Under the pieces are notes generated by a model. It was not told the DNA's origin, did no database searches, and worked only from the letters and a program-made list of their open reading frames with translations. This document shows, in pieces, positions 7,744 through 19,684 of a stretch of 64,000 nt of DNA; position 1 is the first letter of the stretch; each line of letters opens with the position of its first letter. A program made the translations under genes and the position numbers. This DNA is from Cronobacter turicensis z3032 (GTDB lineage Bacteria; Pseudomonadota; Gammaproteobacteria; Enterobacterales; Enterobacteriaceae): NCBI GenBank assembly GCA_000027065.2, contig FN543093.2, forward strand, positions 624,074 to 688,073, written 5' to 3'.

Positions 7744-8421
7744 ATGAAGTGGGACTGGATTCTTTTTGACGCTGACGAAACGCTGTTTACTTTCGACGCC
7801 TTTGGCGGCCTGCAGCGCATGTTCCTGGACTACAGCGTAACGTTTACCGAACAGGATTTTCACGACTACCAGGCCGTGAATAAGCCGCTATGGGTCGATT
7901 ACCAGAACGGCGCTATCAACGCGTTACAGCTGCAGCACCAGCGTTTTCAGGGCTGGGCCGATCGCCTGAGCGTGCCGGCAGGCGATCTGAACAGCGCGTT
8001 TTTAAACGCGATGGCGGAGATCTGCGCGCCGCTGCCAGGGGCGGCGTCGCTGCTGGAATCGCTCAAGGGCAAAGTAAAGCTTGGCATCATTACTAACGGC
8101 TTCACGGCGCTTCAGCAGATCCGTCTTGAGCGCACCGGTTTTCGCGACTATTTTGATTTACTGGTTATCTCTGAACAGGTCGGCGTGGCGAAACCCGCCC
8201 CGGAAATCTTCGACTATGCGCTGGAGAAAATGGGCAATCCCGATCGCTCGCGCGTGCTGATGGTGGGCGACACGGCGGAATCCGATATTCTGGGCGGCAT
8301 CAACGCCGGGCTCGCGACCTGCTGGCTTAACCACCACGGACGCACGCTGCCGGAAGATATCGCCCCGACCTGGCAGGTCACCTCGTTAAGTGAACTGGAG
8401 CAACTGCTGTGTAAACAATGA
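7744..8421 (+). CDS. yjjG: Pyrimidine 5'-nucleotidase YjjG (HAD family)
   Basis: The 225-residue HAD phosphatase hydrolyses pyrimidine nucleoside monophosphates, with house-cleaning activity on dUMP and base analogues. Motif I is FDADETLF, motif II ITNGF, motif III the lysine in [10 protein letters not shown], and motif [13 protein letters not shown]. It follows rimI by 20 bp and precedes prfC, the same order as E. coli. Confidence 0.95.
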   Translation: MKWDWILFDADETLFTFDAFGGLQRMFLDYSVTFTEQDFHDYQAVNKPLWVDYQNGAINALQLQHQRFQGWADRLSVPAGDLNSAFLNAMAEICAPLPGAASLLESLKGKVKLGIITNGFTALQQIRLERTGFRDYFDLLVISEQVGVAKPAPEIFDYALEKMGNPDRSRVLMVGDTAESDILGGINAGLATCWLNHHGRTLPEDIAPTWQVTSLSELEQLLCKQ

Positions 8422-8512
8422 TTGTCTGACCCTGGCAGATGGGTAAAATAGCCGCATTTTTCGCTCACTCGCCGCGTGGCGCCTGGCCGCGCGCTTACAC
8501 AGAAGATTGATT

Positions 8513-10102
8513 ATGACGTTGTCTCCTTATTTGCAAGAGGTGGCCAAGCGCCGCACTTTTGCCATCATTTCGCACCCGGACGCCGGTAAAACGACGATCA
8601 CTGAAAAGGTGCTGCTGTTCGGACAGGCGATTCAGGTCGCCGGTACGGTGAAAGGCCGCGGATCCAACCAGCATGCCAAATCGGACTGGATGGAAATGGA
8701 AAAGCAGCGTGGGATTTCTATTACCACCTCCGTGATGCAGTTCCCTTACCATGACTGTCTCGTTAACCTGCTGGACACCCCGGGCCACGAAGACTTCTCG
8801 GAAGATACCTACCGCACGCTGACGGCGGTGGACTGCTGCCTGATGGTTATCGATGCCGCAAAAGGCGTTGAGGATCGCACCCGTAAGCTGATGGAAGTCA
8901 CCCGTCTGCGCGACACGCCGATCCTGACCTTCATGAACAAACTCGACCGTGACATCCGCGATCCAATGGAGCTGCTGGATGAAGTGGAAAATGAGCTGAA
9001 GATCGCCTGCGCGCCGATCACCTGGCCGATTGGCTGCGGCAAACTCTTTAAAGGGGTTTACCACCTTTATAAAGACGAAACCTACCTGTACCAGACCGGT
9101 CAGGGTCATACCATTCAGGAAGTCCGCATCGTTAAAGGGCTGGACAACCCGGAGCTGGACCAGGCCGTCGGCGACGAGCTGGCCGCGCAGCTGCGCGACG
9201 AGCTGGAGCTGGTGAAAGGCGCCTCGCATGAGTTCGACCGTGAATTGTTCCTGAGCGGTGAAATCACCCCGGTATTCTTCGGGACCGCGCTCGGCAACTT
9301 CGGCGTCGATCATATGCTGGATGGTCTGGTGGAGTGGGCGCCTGCGCCGATGCCGCGTCAGACCGATGGCCGTGTGGTTGAGGCGAGCGAAGAGAAGTTC
9401 TCCGGTTTCGTGTTTAAAATTCAGGCCAACATGGACCCGAAACACCGCGACCGCGTGGCATTCATGCGCGTGGTGTCCGGTCGCTATGAGAAAGGCATGA
9501 AGCTGCGCCAGGTGCGTACCGGTAAAGATGTGGTTATCTCCGACGCGCTAACCTTTATGGCGGGCGACCGCTCGCACGTGGAAGAAGCCTACCCGGGCGA
9601 TATTATCGGTCTGCACAACCACGGCACCATTCAGATTGGCGACACCTTTACGCAGGGTGAATCCATGAAGTTCACCGGTATCCCGAACTTCGCCCCGGAA
9701 CTGTTCCGCCGTATCCGCCTGAAAGATCCGCTCAAACAGAAACAGCTGCTGAAAGGGCTGGTTCAGCTGTCGGAAGAGGGCGCGGTGCAGGTGTTCCGTC
9801 CGCTTTCCAACAACGATCTGATTGTCGGCGCGGTCGGTGTGCTGCAGTTTGATGTCGTCATGTCGCGTCTTAAGAGCGAATACAGCGTTGAGGCGATTTA
9901 CGAATCGGTCAACGTGTCGACGGCCCGTTGGGTGGATTGCGACGACGCGAAGAAATTCGAAGAGTTTAAGCGTAAGAATGAGATCCAGCTGGCGCTGGAC
10001 GGCGGCGATAACCTGACCTACATCGCGCCGACCATGGTCAACCTCAACCTGACGCAGGAACGTTACCCGGATGTAACCTTCCGTAAAACACGCGAGCACT
10101 AA
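8513..10102 (+). CDS. prfC: Peptide chain release factor 3 (RF3)
   Basis: This 529-residue translational GTPase recycles RF1/RF2 from the ribosome after peptide release. G1 (SHPDAGKTT), G3 ([12 protein letters not shown]) and G4 (NKLDRD) are intact, followed by the EF-G-like domains. The start is ATG 8513 ([10 protein letters not shown]), matching E. coli RF3 exactly in length; an upstream ATT in the same frame is not the start. It stands alone between yjjG and osmY. Confidence 0.98.
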   Translation: MTLSPYLQEVAKRRTFAIISHPDAGKTTITEKVLLFGQAIQVAGTVKGRGSNQHAKSDWMEMEKQRGISITTSVMQFPYHDCLVNLLDTPGHEDFSEDTYRTLTAVDCCLMVIDAAKGVEDRTRKLMEVTRLRDTPILTFMNKLDRDIRDPMELLDEVENELKIACAPITWPIGCGKLFKGVYHLYKDETYLYQTGQGHTIQEVRIVKGLDNPELDQAVGDELAAQLRDELELVKGASHEFDRELFLSGEITPVFFGTALGNFGVDHMLDGLVEWAPAPMPRQTDGRVVEASEEKFSGFVFKIQANMDPKHRDRVAFMRVVSGRYEKGMKLRQVRTGKDVVISDALTFMAGDRSHVEEAYPGDIIGLHNHGTIQIGDTFTQGESMKFTGIPNFAPELFRRIRLKDPLKQKQLLKGLVQLSEEGAVQVFRPLSNNDLIVGAVGVLQFDVVMSRLKSEYSVEAIYESVNVSTARWVDCDDAKKFEEFKRKNEIQLALDGGDNLTYIAPTMVNLNLTQERYPDVTFRKTREH

Positions 10103-10111
10103 TCCCCTTCA

Positions 10112-10140
10112 GGACGCGGCCAGCCCGCGTCCTGTCTCGT
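10112..10140 (+). terminator. Probable prfC terminator
   Basis: GGACGCGG (10112-10119) pairs with CCGCGTCC (10125-10132) eleven bases after the prfC stop. The following T tract is weak (TGTCTCGTTT), so this is a moderate candidate. Confidence 0.5.
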
Positions 10141-10240
10141 TTCCCCGCCCTTTTTCCGCGATGCGGAATGTTCTTAAATTCCTGCTTTCTCAGCTGTTTT
10201 GGCGTTTTTTCCCGCCGTTTGCCAGGCGTTTTTGCGAAGC

Positions 10241-10260
10241 TGATCTATATTTAACACTGT
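10241..10260 (+). promoter_or_regulatory. osmY sigma-S-type promoter
   Basis: TCTATATTTAA (10244-10254) fits the extended -10 preferred by RpoS. It implies a leader of about 250 nt before the osmY ATG at 10514, similar to the long osmY leader in E. coli. The rest of the 411-bp prfC-osmY gap shows no gene. Confidence 0.65.
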
Positions 10261-10513
10261 GATGACAACGTCGTCGGGATGAAATGCCGCTAAGTGCTTC
10301 TCATCAGGTGATTAATCATCATAAACGTTAATATTGCCATATTAATAACTGAGTTTTCGCAAGGTAACGGCTGACTGTCTGACTAACCCTCTGATAATGC
10401 CTTGCCGGTACGGCGCGAATAACTCATCAGCGGGGCTTATGCCTGCTGTTAGGAAAAGCCGCTGACGTGGCGGCTTGCGGCTCAAATTCTGAGCAAACCA
10501 CAGGAACGAATCG

Positions 10514-11128
10514 ATGAACAAGACTAAGATTTCAAAAACTCTGCTGGCTGTTGTGTTGGGTTCTGTCATGGCGTCCTCTTCTGCATTCGCAGAAAACTCC
10601 GCCGTTGAAAGCACCAAATCTACCGCGGATAGCGCAGGGCAAAAAATCGATAGCTCTATGAATAAAGTCGGTAACTTCATGGACGATAGCGCCATCACCG
10701 CTAAAGTTAAAGCGGCGCTGGTAGATGACGAACAGATTAAGAGCACCGACATCTCTGTGAAAACCGAGAAAAGCGTAGTGACGCTGAGCGGCTTTGTGGA
10801 AAGCCAGGCCCAGGCCGAGGAAGCGGTGAAAATCGCCAAAGGCGTTGAGGGCGTCGCTTCTGTAAGCGACAAGCTGCACGTACGCGACGGTAAAGACAAG
10901 TCGGTGAAAGGTTATGCGGGCGACGCGGGCACCACCAGCGAAATTAAAGCGAAACTGCTGGCGGATGACATCGTCCCTTCGCGTAATGTGAAAGTCGAAA
11001 CCACCGACGGTGTGGTGCAGCTTTCCGGTAACGTCGAGTCTGAAAAACAGTCTCAGCGCGCCGAAAGCATCGCAAAAGCAGTTGATGGCGTGAAAAGCGT
11101 CAAAAATGATTTAAAAGTGAAGTCGTAA
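10514..11128 (+). CDS. osmY: Osmotically induced periplasmic protein OsmY
   Basis: The 204-residue protein begins with a clear signal peptide ([20 protein letters not shown], cleavage after SSAFA). Two BON domains follow (about 55-120 and 135-204), each with the pattern of a charged helix then [14 protein letters not shown] or [14 protein letters not shown] and a glycine-valine turn. BON domains bind phospholipid, and OsmY acts in the periplasm under hyperosmotic and stationary-phase stress. The sigma-S-like promoter upstream fits that regulation. Confidence 0.96.
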   Translation: MNKTKISKTLLAVVLGSVMASSSAFAENSAVESTKSTADSAGQKIDSSMNKVGNFMDDSAITAKVKAALVDDEQIKSTDISVKTEKSVVTLSGFVESQAQAEEAVKIAKGVEGVASVSDKLHVRDGKDKSVKGYAGDAGTTSEIKAKLLADDIVPSRNVKVETTDGVVQLSGNVESEKQSQRAESIAKAVDGVKSVKNDLKVKS

Positions 11129-11255
11129 CAGGCAAGCCCCTCTCCTGGTTTGCGCCGGGAGGGAAGGTAAGCACTATCAGCTGGATGACACCGCCAGTGG
11201 ACGCTGCGTTCATTAAGAAGCGGTATAAAGATTAACTATGGTAAAGGAGAGTCTT

Positions 11256-11417
11256 ATGTTTCGTTGGGGCATTATCTTTCTGGTTATCGCGTTGATTGCG
11301 GCCGCTCTGGGCTTTGGTGGCCTGGCAGGCACCGCAGCAGGCGCAGCGAAAATCGTATTTGTTGTGGGTATTATTCTGTTCCTGGTTAGCCTTTTTATGG
11401 GCCGTCGACGCCCATAG
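11256..11417 (+). CDS. ytjA: Small membrane protein YtjA, DUF1328 family
   Basis: The 53-residue product [19 protein letters not shown]... has two hydrophobic helices separated by a [12 protein letters not shown] turn and ends GRRRP. It is nearly identical to E. coli YtjA, a stress-associated inner-membrane protein of unknown function. AAGGAGAG is well placed before the ATG. It lies between osmY and yjjU, the E. coli order. Confidence 0.93.
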   Translation: MFRWGIIFLVIALIAAALGFGGLAGTAAGAAKIVFVVGIILFLVSLFMGRRRP

Positions 11418-11443
11418 TGTGATAAAAAGATAACTGACAGACG

Positions 11444-11476
11444 GCAAAGCCAGTCCTTGTGACTGGCTTTGCTGGT
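11444..11476 (+). terminator. Strong hairpin after ytjA
   Basis: GCAAAGCCAGT (11444-11454) and ACTGGCTTTGC (11462-11472) form an 11-bp perfect stem with a 7-nt loop. The T tract is poor (TGGTTTA), so it may be a terminator or a processing/stability hairpin. Confidence 0.55.
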
Positions 11477-11530
11477 TTATGGCATCATAAAACGTTCGCG
11501 CGGCGCGCGACGATAAAACAGGAAAGCAGG

Positions 11531-12664
11531 GTGGGACAACGTATTCCCGTAACGCCAGGCAGCATAGCGCCTCTGGCGGTGAAACCGTTTCGTCCCGGCA
11601 AGCTGGCTATCGTCTGTGAAGGTGGCGGTCAGCGCGGGATCTTTACAGCCGGCGTGCTGGATGAATTCATGCGCGCGCAATTCAACCCGTTCGATTTCTT
11701 TCTCGGCACGTCTGCCGGGGCGCAAAACCTCTCAGCGTATGTCTGTAACCAGCCCGGTTATGCCCGGCGCGTTATCACCCGCTTTACCACCTCTCGCGAT
11801 TTCTTCGATCCGGTGCGCTTTGTGCGCGGCGGCAATCTTATCGATCTCGACTGGCTCACCGAAGCCACCGCCGCCCGTATGCCGCTTCAGATGGGCAACG
11901 CGATGCGGCTTTTCGATGCCGGAAAAGCGTTTTATATGTGCGCGTGCCGTCGCGATGACTACGCCCCCGGCTATTTCGCGCCGCAGGAAAATGACTGGCT
12001 TGATATTATTCGCGCCTCCAGCGCCATTCCTGGCTTTTATCGTCCAGGCGTGGATATTGACGGCGTGAATTACTTTGACGGCGGCGTCAGCGATGCGATC
12101 CCGGTGCGGGAGGCGGCGCGCCTCGGCGCCACGACGCTGGTGGTTATCCGCACCGTACCGTCGCAGATGTACTACACGCCGCAGTGGTTTAAACGCATGG
12201 AACGCTGGCTTACCGACAGCAGTCTGCAACCGCTGCTTAATCTGGTGCAGCACCATGAAACCACTTACCGCGAGATTCAGGAATTTATCGAAAACCCGCC
12301 TGGCAAGCTGCGCATTTTTGAAATCTCTCCACCTCGCGCGCTCACCAGCATGGCGCTCGGCAGCCGTCTTCCGGCGCTGATGGAAGATTACAAACTGGGG
12401 CGTCTGTGCGGGCGCTATTTCCTCGCCACCGTGGGCAAACTGATGGTGAGCAAGCCGCCGCTGCGCCGCTACGGTACGCCGCCGTTAGTCCCGGTCGCTG
12501 AACCGGCCGTGGTTGCCGCGGCGGCGGACGTGCTGATGCCTATCGTACCGGAGACGACTATCGTGGTGCCGCCCGCGACCGTCGCCAATGACGCGCTCGA
12601 CGCGCCGCTGGTGAAAGCCGAGCAGGCGAACGACGCGACGTTCAACGATGAGGATCTGGCATGA
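11531..12664 (+). CDS. yjjU: Patatin-like phospholipase YjjU
   Basis: The 377-residue protein has the patatin catalytic dyad and oxyanion hole: GGGQRG (CEGGGQRGIFTAG), nucleophile elbow GTSAG, and the aspartate in DGGVSD. Patatins are acyl hydrolases; the physiological substrate of YjjU is unknown. The GTG at 11531 (MGQRIPVTPG) is chosen because it matches the E. coli N-terminus and has AGGAAAGCAGG upstream. The C-terminal 60 residues are proline/valine-rich and variable. Its stop overlaps the yjjV start (ATGA), so the pair is translationally coupled. Confidence 0.93.
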   Translation: MGQRIPVTPGSIAPLAVKPFRPGKLAIVCEGGGQRGIFTAGVLDEFMRAQFNPFDFFLGTSAGAQNLSAYVCNQPGYARRVITRFTTSRDFFDPVRFVRGGNLIDLDWLTEATAARMPLQMGNAMRLFDAGKAFYMCACRRDDYAPGYFAPQENDWLDIIRASSAIPGFYRPGVDIDGVNYFDGGVSDAIPVREAARLGATTLVVIRTVPSQMYYTPQWFKRMERWLTDSSLQPLLNLVQHHETTYREIQEFIENPPGKLRIFEISPPRALTSMALGSRLPALMEDYKLGRLCGRYFLATVGKLMVSKPPLRRYGTPPLVPVAEPAVVAAAADVLMPIVPETTIVVPPATVANDALDAPLVKAEQANDATFNDEDLA

Positions 12665-13446
12665 TGCGACGCTTTATCGACACCCATTGCCATTTCGATT
12701 TTCCGCCGTTTACCGGCGCTGAGACAGAAAGCCTGGCGCAGGCCGCCTCGGCGGGCGTGGAACATATTATCGTACCCGCCATTGAGGCCGCGCGATTTGC
12801 GACGGTGCTGGAGCTTGCGGCGCGTTACCCGGCGCTGTGGGCGGCTATTGGTTTGCATCCCATCGTCATCGGCAACCATAACGACGCCAGTCTGGCGCTG
12901 CTGGAGCATCATCTGCAACAGCAGGCGGATAAGCTGGTCGCCATCGGCGAGATCGGGCTCGATCTCTATATGGAAAATCCGCTGTTTGAGCGCCAGGAGG
13001 CGATTCTGGACGCGCAGTTGCGTCTCGCGAAACGCTATGATCTGCCGGTGCTCCTGCATTCGCGCCGCACCCACGATAAACTCGCGATGCGCCTTAAGCG
13101 TCACGCGCTGCCCTGTACCGGCGTGGTGCATGGGTTTGCGGGCAGCCTGCAACAGGCGCAGCGCTTTGTGGATCTCGGCTACCGCATCGGCGTCGGCGGC
13201 ACCATTACCTACCCGCGCGCGCAAAAGACGCGCGACGTCATGGCGCAACTGCCGCTTTCTGCGCTGTTGCTGGAAACCGACGCGCCGGATATGCCGCTGA
13301 ACGGCTGGCAGGGTCAGCCGAACCGCCCCGAGCGAGTTAACGGCGTGTTTGACGCGCTTTGCGAACTGCGTCCCGAGCCGCCCGATGTCATCGCCCATAC
13401 CCTCCTTGAAAACACCCGCGCGCTCTTTCCACGCCTCAAAATGTGA
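12661..13446 (+). CDS. yjjV: TatD-family metal-dependent hydrolase YjjV
   Basis: The 261-residue TIM-barrel amidohydrolase has the TatD metal ligands: FIDTHCHFD near the N-terminus, GEIGLD, HSRRTHD, VVHGFAG and the LLETDAPDMP segment. TatD proteins are 3'-5' exonucleases or deoxyribonucleases in several species; the substrate of YjjV is not established. It overlaps yjjU by four bases. ATG 12664 is an alternative start two residues shorter in effect. Confidence 0.94.
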   Translation: MMRRFIDTHCHFDFPPFTGAETESLAQAASAGVEHIIVPAIEAARFATVLELAARYPALWAAIGLHPIVIGNHNDASLALLEHHLQQQADKLVAIGEIGLDLYMENPLFERQEAILDAQLRLAKRYDLPVLLHSRRTHDKLAMRLKRHALPCTGVVHGFAGSLQQAQRFVDLGYRIGVGGTITYPRAQKTRDVMAQLPLSALLLETDAPDMPLNGWQGQPNRPERVNGVFDALCELRPEPPDVIAHTLLENTRALFPRLKM

Positions 13447-13569
13447 CCGACGGTCCACGCTTGCTTAAAAAAGCGTAAAGCGTCTGGATTTCAGGCGATT
13501 CCCTGTCGTTAAATCGCCGCGCCTGCGCGCGCGGGACAACATAATTCACTCATTACACAGGGATACTGT

Positions 13570-14847
13570 ATGCAAATATTGATGGGGCTGGTGGGGATGC
13601 TGGCGCTGCTGCTGATAGCGGTCGCACTCTCCAGTAACAGAAAAGCGATTAATCTGCGCACCGTGGTGGGCGCCTGGCTGATTCAGATAGCCATCGGCGC
13701 GCTGGTGCTCTATGTGCCTGCGGGGCGCAAAGTGCTGCTGGCGATGTCCGAAGGCGTGGCGAACGTTATCGCTTACGGCAACAGCGGCATCTCGTTTCTC
13801 TTTGGCGGGCTGGTGTCGGACAAAATGTTCGAGGTGTTTGGCGGCGGCGGGTTTATCTTCGCGCTGCGCGTCCTGCCGGTTATTGTCTTTTTCTCCTCGC
13901 TTATTGCGGTGCTCTATTACCTCGGCATTATGCAATTAGTTATCCGCCTGCTGGGCGGCGCGCTGCGCAAAGTGTTGAAAACGTCCCGAACCGAATCGCT
14001 CTCGGCGACCGCCAATATTTTTGTTGGTCAGACCGAGGCGCCGCTGGTGGTGCGCCCTTACATCGCCACGATGACCCGCTCTGAACTCTTCGCGGTCATG
14101 TGCGGCGGCCTGGCGTCTGTGGCGGGCTCGGTACTGGCGGGCTACGCCCAGATGGGCGTGCCGCTGGAATATCTGATTGCCGCGTCCTTTATGGCCGCAC
14201 CAGGCGGCCTGCTGTTCGCCAAAATCATTATCCCTGAAACAGAAACCCCGCACGACGCGCCGCATCTGGACGCCGCGCAGCACGATCCTGACCGTCCGTC
14301 GAACGTGCTGGACGCCGCCGCCTCCGGCGCATCCGCCGGGATGCAGCTGGCGCTTAACGTCGGCGCGATGCTGCTGGCGTTTGTGGCGCTTATCGCGCTG
14401 CTTAACGGCATGCTCTCGGGTATCGGCGGCTGGTTTAATCACCCGGAGCTGTCGTTGCAGCTGATCCTCGGCTGGGTGTTCTCGCCGGTAGCCTGGCTGA
14501 TTGGCGTGCCGTGGGATGAAGCGATGGTCGCAGGTTCGTTTATCGGCCAAAAGCTCATCATCAACGAATTCGTGGCGTATATGAATTTTGGCGAATACCT
14601 GAAAGAGGACGCCGCAGTGGCGGCGGCGGGCTTACAGGTCCTCTCCGATCACACCAAAGCGATTATCTCTTTCGCACTGTGCGGATTTGCTAACCTTTCT
14701 TCTATCGCCATCCTGATTGGCGGGCTGGGCAGCATGGCCCCCAACCGCCGTCACGAAGTCGCGCAGCTTGGGCTGAAGGCCGTGGCGGCCGGTACGCTCT
14801 CTAACCTGATGAGCGCGACGATTGCCGGACTGTTTCTGGCGCTGTAG
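13570..14847 (+). CDS. Concentrative nucleoside transporter (NupC/CNT family)
   Basis: The 425-residue membrane protein carries CNT signatures: [15 protein letters not shown], the [14 protein letters not shown] stretch, [15 protein letters not shown] and [19 protein letters not shown]. It imports nucleosides with protons or sodium; it resembles E. coli NupX/YeiM more than NupC. Its place directly upstream of deoCABD, where E. coli has yjjW-yjjI, links uptake to nucleoside catabolism. A strong terminator separates it from deoC, so it is probably its own unit. Confidence 0.93.
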   Translation: MQILMGLVGMLALLLIAVALSSNRKAINLRTVVGAWLIQIAIGALVLYVPAGRKVLLAMSEGVANVIAYGNSGISFLFGGLVSDKMFEVFGGGGFIFALRVLPVIVFFSSLIAVLYYLGIMQLVIRLLGGALRKVLKTSRTESLSATANIFVGQTEAPLVVRPYIATMTRSELFAVMCGGLASVAGSVLAGYAQMGVPLEYLIAASFMAAPGGLLFAKIIIPETETPHDAPHLDAAQHDPDRPSNVLDAAASGASAGMQLALNVGAMLLAFVALIALLNGMLSGIGGWFNHPELSLQLILGWVFSPVAWLIGVPWDEAMVAGSFIGQKLIINEFVAYMNFGEYLKEDAAVAAAGLQVLSDHTKAIISFALCGFANLSSIAILIGGLGSMAPNRRHEVAQLGLKAVAAGTLSNLMSATIAGLFLAL

Positions 14848-14852
14848 TCTTG

Positions 14853-14876
14853 TGTGAAAATGTTATTATTTTCACA
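14853..14876. repeat. Perfect 9-bp inverted repeat
   Basis: TGTGAAAAT and ATTTTCACA flank GTTATT just after the transporter stop. The half-sites resemble CRP halves but the spacing is wrong for CRP. It directly precedes a strong terminator. Confidence 0.6.
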
Positions 14877-14891
14877 TTTTCTGTAACGCTC

Positions 14892-14924
14892 AGGCTGGCT
14901 TCGCGCCAGCCTTTTTATTTTCTG
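14892..14924 (+). terminator. Rho-independent terminator of the CNT transporter gene
   Basis: AGGCTGGC (14892-14899), loop TTCGC, GCCAGCCT (14905-14912), then TTTTATTTT. A classic intrinsic terminator. Confidence 0.9.
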
Positions 14925-15000
14925 CGCGTGATTCTGACTGTCATAATGTTGTGTTAATCACATATAATGGCGCAAAGTATGCAATCCTTACTTTGTAATT

Positions 15001-15051
15001 TGTGAAACAAGACACAAAATCAGACTGCCTGTGAGTGTTAGAATTTTAACA
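15001..15051 (+). promoter_or_regulatory. deo promoter: CRP-like site and DeoR operator
   Basis: TGTTAGAATTTTAACA (15036-15051) differs from the E. coli DeoR palindrome by one base and includes a TAGAAT -10. A CRP-like site, TGTGA-N6-ACACA, starts at 15001. The layout parallels E. coli deoP2, where DeoR (and CytR with CRP) control the deo operon in response to deoxyribose-5-phosphate. Confidence 0.82.
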
Positions 15052-15183
15052 TTGATAGCAATGATGTGCGGTGAGAAGGATCTCAGCGTGACGGCGGACG
15101 ACGCCGCTCTTCTTCATGGAACCACGACCGCTCCAACGTGTTGAGTTTCTCACCCGAGATGCATTTTTTTGTTGGAGAAAGTT

Positions 15184-15963
15184 ATGACCGATTTAACCAA
15201 AAGCAGCCTGCGTGCGCTGCAGCTGATGGACCTCACCACCCTGAATGACGACGACACCAATGAAAAAGTGATCGCCTTATGTCATCAGGCCAAAACCCCG
15301 GTGGGCAACACCGCCGCGGTCTGTATCTATCCGCGCTTTATCCCGATCGCCCGTAAAACCCTGAACGAACAGGGTACGCCGGATATCCGTATCGCCACCG
15401 TGACCAACTTCCCGCACGGCAATGATGATATCGATATCGCGCTGGCGGAAACCCGCGCGGCTATCGCCTACGGCGCAGACGAAGTGGACGTGGTCTTCCC
15501 GTACCGCGCGCTGATGGCGGGCAATGAGCAGGTCGGTTTTGACCTGGTGAAAGCCTGTAAAGACGCCTGCGCGGCGGCCAACGTGCTGCTGAAAGTGATT
15601 ATCGAAACCGGCGAGCTGAAAGAAGAGGCCCTGATTCGCAAGGCGTCTGAAATCTCCATCAAAGCGGGCGCTGATTTCATCAAAACCTCAACCGGTAAAG
15701 TGTCGGTGAACGCGACGCCTGAAAGCGCGCGCATCATGCTGGAAGTGATCCGCGATATGGGCGTTGCGAAAACCGTTGGCTTTAAACCAGCAGGCGGCGT
15801 GCGTACGGCGGAAGACGCGGCCAAATATCTGGCGGTCGCGGATGAACTGCTGGGCGCCGACTGGGCCGATGCCCGTCACTACCGCTTTGGCGCGTCCAGC
15901 CTGCTGGCGAGCCTGCTTCAGGCGCTCGGCCACGGCGATGGCAAAAGCGCCAGCAGCTACTAA
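15184..15963 (+). CDS. deoC: Deoxyribose-phosphate aldolase DeoC
   Basis: The 259-residue class I aldolase cleaves 2-deoxyribose-5-phosphate to glyceraldehyde-3-phosphate and acetaldehyde. The Schiff-base lysine is in [11 protein letters not shown], the second catalytic lysine in [10 protein letters not shown] and the aspartate in EVDVVFP. It ends with the C-terminal tyrosine (SASSY) that enters the active site. The ATG at 15184 with GGAGAAAG upstream gives the exact E. coli length. First gene of deoCABD. Confidence 0.98.
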   Translation: MTDLTKSSLRALQLMDLTTLNDDDTNEKVIALCHQAKTPVGNTAAVCIYPRFIPIARKTLNEQGTPDIRIATVTNFPHGNDDIDIALAETRAAIAYGADEVDVVFPYRALMAGNEQVGFDLVKACKDACAAANVLLKVIIETGELKEEALIRKASEISIKAGADFIKTSTGKVSVNATPESARIMLEVIRDMGVAKTVGFKPAGGVRTAEDAAKYLAVADELLGADWADARHYRFGASSLLASLLQALGHGDGKSASSY

Positions 15964-15973
15964 GCCGCGTTAT

Positions 15974-16037
15974 GCCTGATGACGTTTCGCGCATCAGGCC
16001 AACCGATTCACCGGGCGGGGGCTTCGCGCCACCCGCC
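15974..16037. repeat. REP-like palindromes in the deoC-deoA gap
   Basis: GCCTGATG and GCATCAGGC (15974-15999) form a REP-type hairpin. A second imperfect palindrome, GGGCGGGG to ACCCGCC, lies at 16013-16037. Such elements often stabilise the upstream mRNA within an operon. Confidence 0.6.
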
Positions 16038-16066
16038 ATCGTTCTTCCTTATTCACGGGGGGTACC

Positions 16067-18663
<2,597 letters not shown>

Positions 18664-18665
<2 letters not shown>

Positions 18666-18712
18666 CTGACCCTGGTCAGTTTGCAGGCCGGGTGGGCTGC
18701 CGCCGCCCGGCT
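18664..18712. repeat. Palindrome overlapping deoB stop plus REP-like element
   Basis: AACTGACC and GGTCAGTT (18664-18681) form a perfect 8-bp stem with a 2-nt gap directly at the deoB stop. A GC-rich REP-like palindrome (GCCGGGTGGGC to GCCCGGC) follows to 18712. Both lie between deoB and deoD and could affect mRNA stability or the level of deoD. Confidence 0.6.
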
Positions 18713-18740
18713 ACATAAAAGACTAAAAAAGGAAACAGAG

Positions 18741-19460
18741 ATGGCAACCCCACATATTAACGCTGAGATGGGCGATTTCGCGGACGTTGTGCTGATGCCG
18801 GGCGACCCGCTGCGTGCGAAACACATCGCAGAAACGTTCCTGGAAGACGTGCGCGAAGTGAACAACGTGCGCGGCATGCTGGGTTTCACCGGGACTTACA
18901 AAGGCCGTAAGATTTCCGTCATGGGCCACGGCATGGGTATCCCGTCCTGCTCTATTTACACCAAAGAGCTGATCACCGATTTTGGCGTGAAGAAAATCAT
19001 CCGCGTGGGCTCCTGCGGCGCGGTACGCGCAGACGTTAAGCTGCGCGACGTGGTTATCGGCATGGGCGCGTGCACCGATTCCAAAGTGAACCGTCTGCGT
19101 TTTAAAGATCACGATTTCGCGGCCATCGCGGATTTCGACATGGTGCGTAACGCGGTAGACGCGGCGAAAGCGCTGGGCGTTGATGCGCGCGTGGGCAACA
19201 TCTTCTCTGCCGACCTGTTCTATACGCCGGACCCATCTATGTTCGACGTGATGGAAAAATACGGCATCCTGGGCGTGGAAATGGAAGCGGCAGGCATTTA
19301 CGGCGTGGCGGCGGAATTCGGCGCGAAAGCGCTGACCATCTGCACCGTGTCCGACCATATCCGTACCCACGAGCAGACCACCGCGGCAGAGCGTCAGACC
19401 ACGTTTAACGACATGATCAAGATTGCGCTGGAATCCGTGCTGCTGGGCGATAAAGAATAA
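18741..19460 (+). CDS. deoD: Purine-nucleoside phosphorylase DeoD
   Basis: The 239-residue hexameric-type enzyme phosphorolyses purine (deoxy)nucleosides. Visible are [13 protein letters not shown], the phosphate-loop region VGSCGAV, the purine/ribose site [11 protein letters not shown] and the catalytic aspartate segment TVSDHI. AAAGGAAACAG precedes ATG 18741. Last gene of the deo operon, followed by a strong terminator. E. coli has yjjJ next; here it is missing and lplA converges. Confidence 0.98.
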   Translation: MATPHINAEMGDFADVVLMPGDPLRAKHIAETFLEDVREVNNVRGMLGFTGTYKGRKISVMGHGMGIPSCSIYTKELITDFGVKKIIRVGSCGAVRADVKLRDVVIGMGACTDSKVNRLRFKDHDFAAIADFDMVRNAVDAAKALGVDARVGNIFSADLFYTPDPSMFDVMEKYGILGVEMEAAGIYGVAAEFGAKALTICTVSDHIRTHEQTTAAERQTTFNDMIKIALESVLLGDKE

Positions 19461-19488
19461 GTTTTCGCGTGTTTAAAATGAAAGAAGA

Positions 19489-19510
19489 GGGCGCCGCGGC
19501 GCCCTTTTTT
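19489..19510 (+). terminator. deo operon terminator
   Basis: GGGCGCC and GGCGCCC (19489-19504) with a 2-nt loop, followed by six T residues. Confidence 0.9.
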
Positions 19511-19544
19511 ATTGGGCGTCGTCGGTCAGTTGAAGCTTTGGAGC

Positions 19545-19675
19545 GGCGGGTGCGCTGCGCTTACCCGCCCTACGTGCAGAAAGAACTATTTTTTCGTAGG
19601 GTGGGTAAGCGAAGCGCACTCACCAGGGATTCAGGGTTGTCGGTTTGTAGGGTGGGTAAGCGAAGCGCACCCACC
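19545..19675. repeat. Three copies of a 29-bp palindromic intergenic repeat
   Basis: Copies at 19545-19573 (minus), 19596-19624 (plus) and 19647-19675 (plus). Each starts GTAGGGYGGGTAAGCG and ends GCGCACCCRCC in the plus sense, forming a hairpin around an AAGCGMAGCG centre. They fill the deoD-lplA gap. The same element recurs at 25232-25415. Confidence 0.85.
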
Positions 19676-19684
19676 AACAGCAGC

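Noticed and set aside
8495..9445. 316-residue minus-strand frame
   Set aside because: Antisense to prfC, which is clearly coding on the plus strand.
12469..13458. 329-residue minus-strand frame
   Set aside because: Antisense to yjjU and yjjV, both intact on the plus strand.
14853..14876. CRP site
   Set aside because: The half-sites fit but the spacer between TGTGA and TCACA is 14 bp, not 6.
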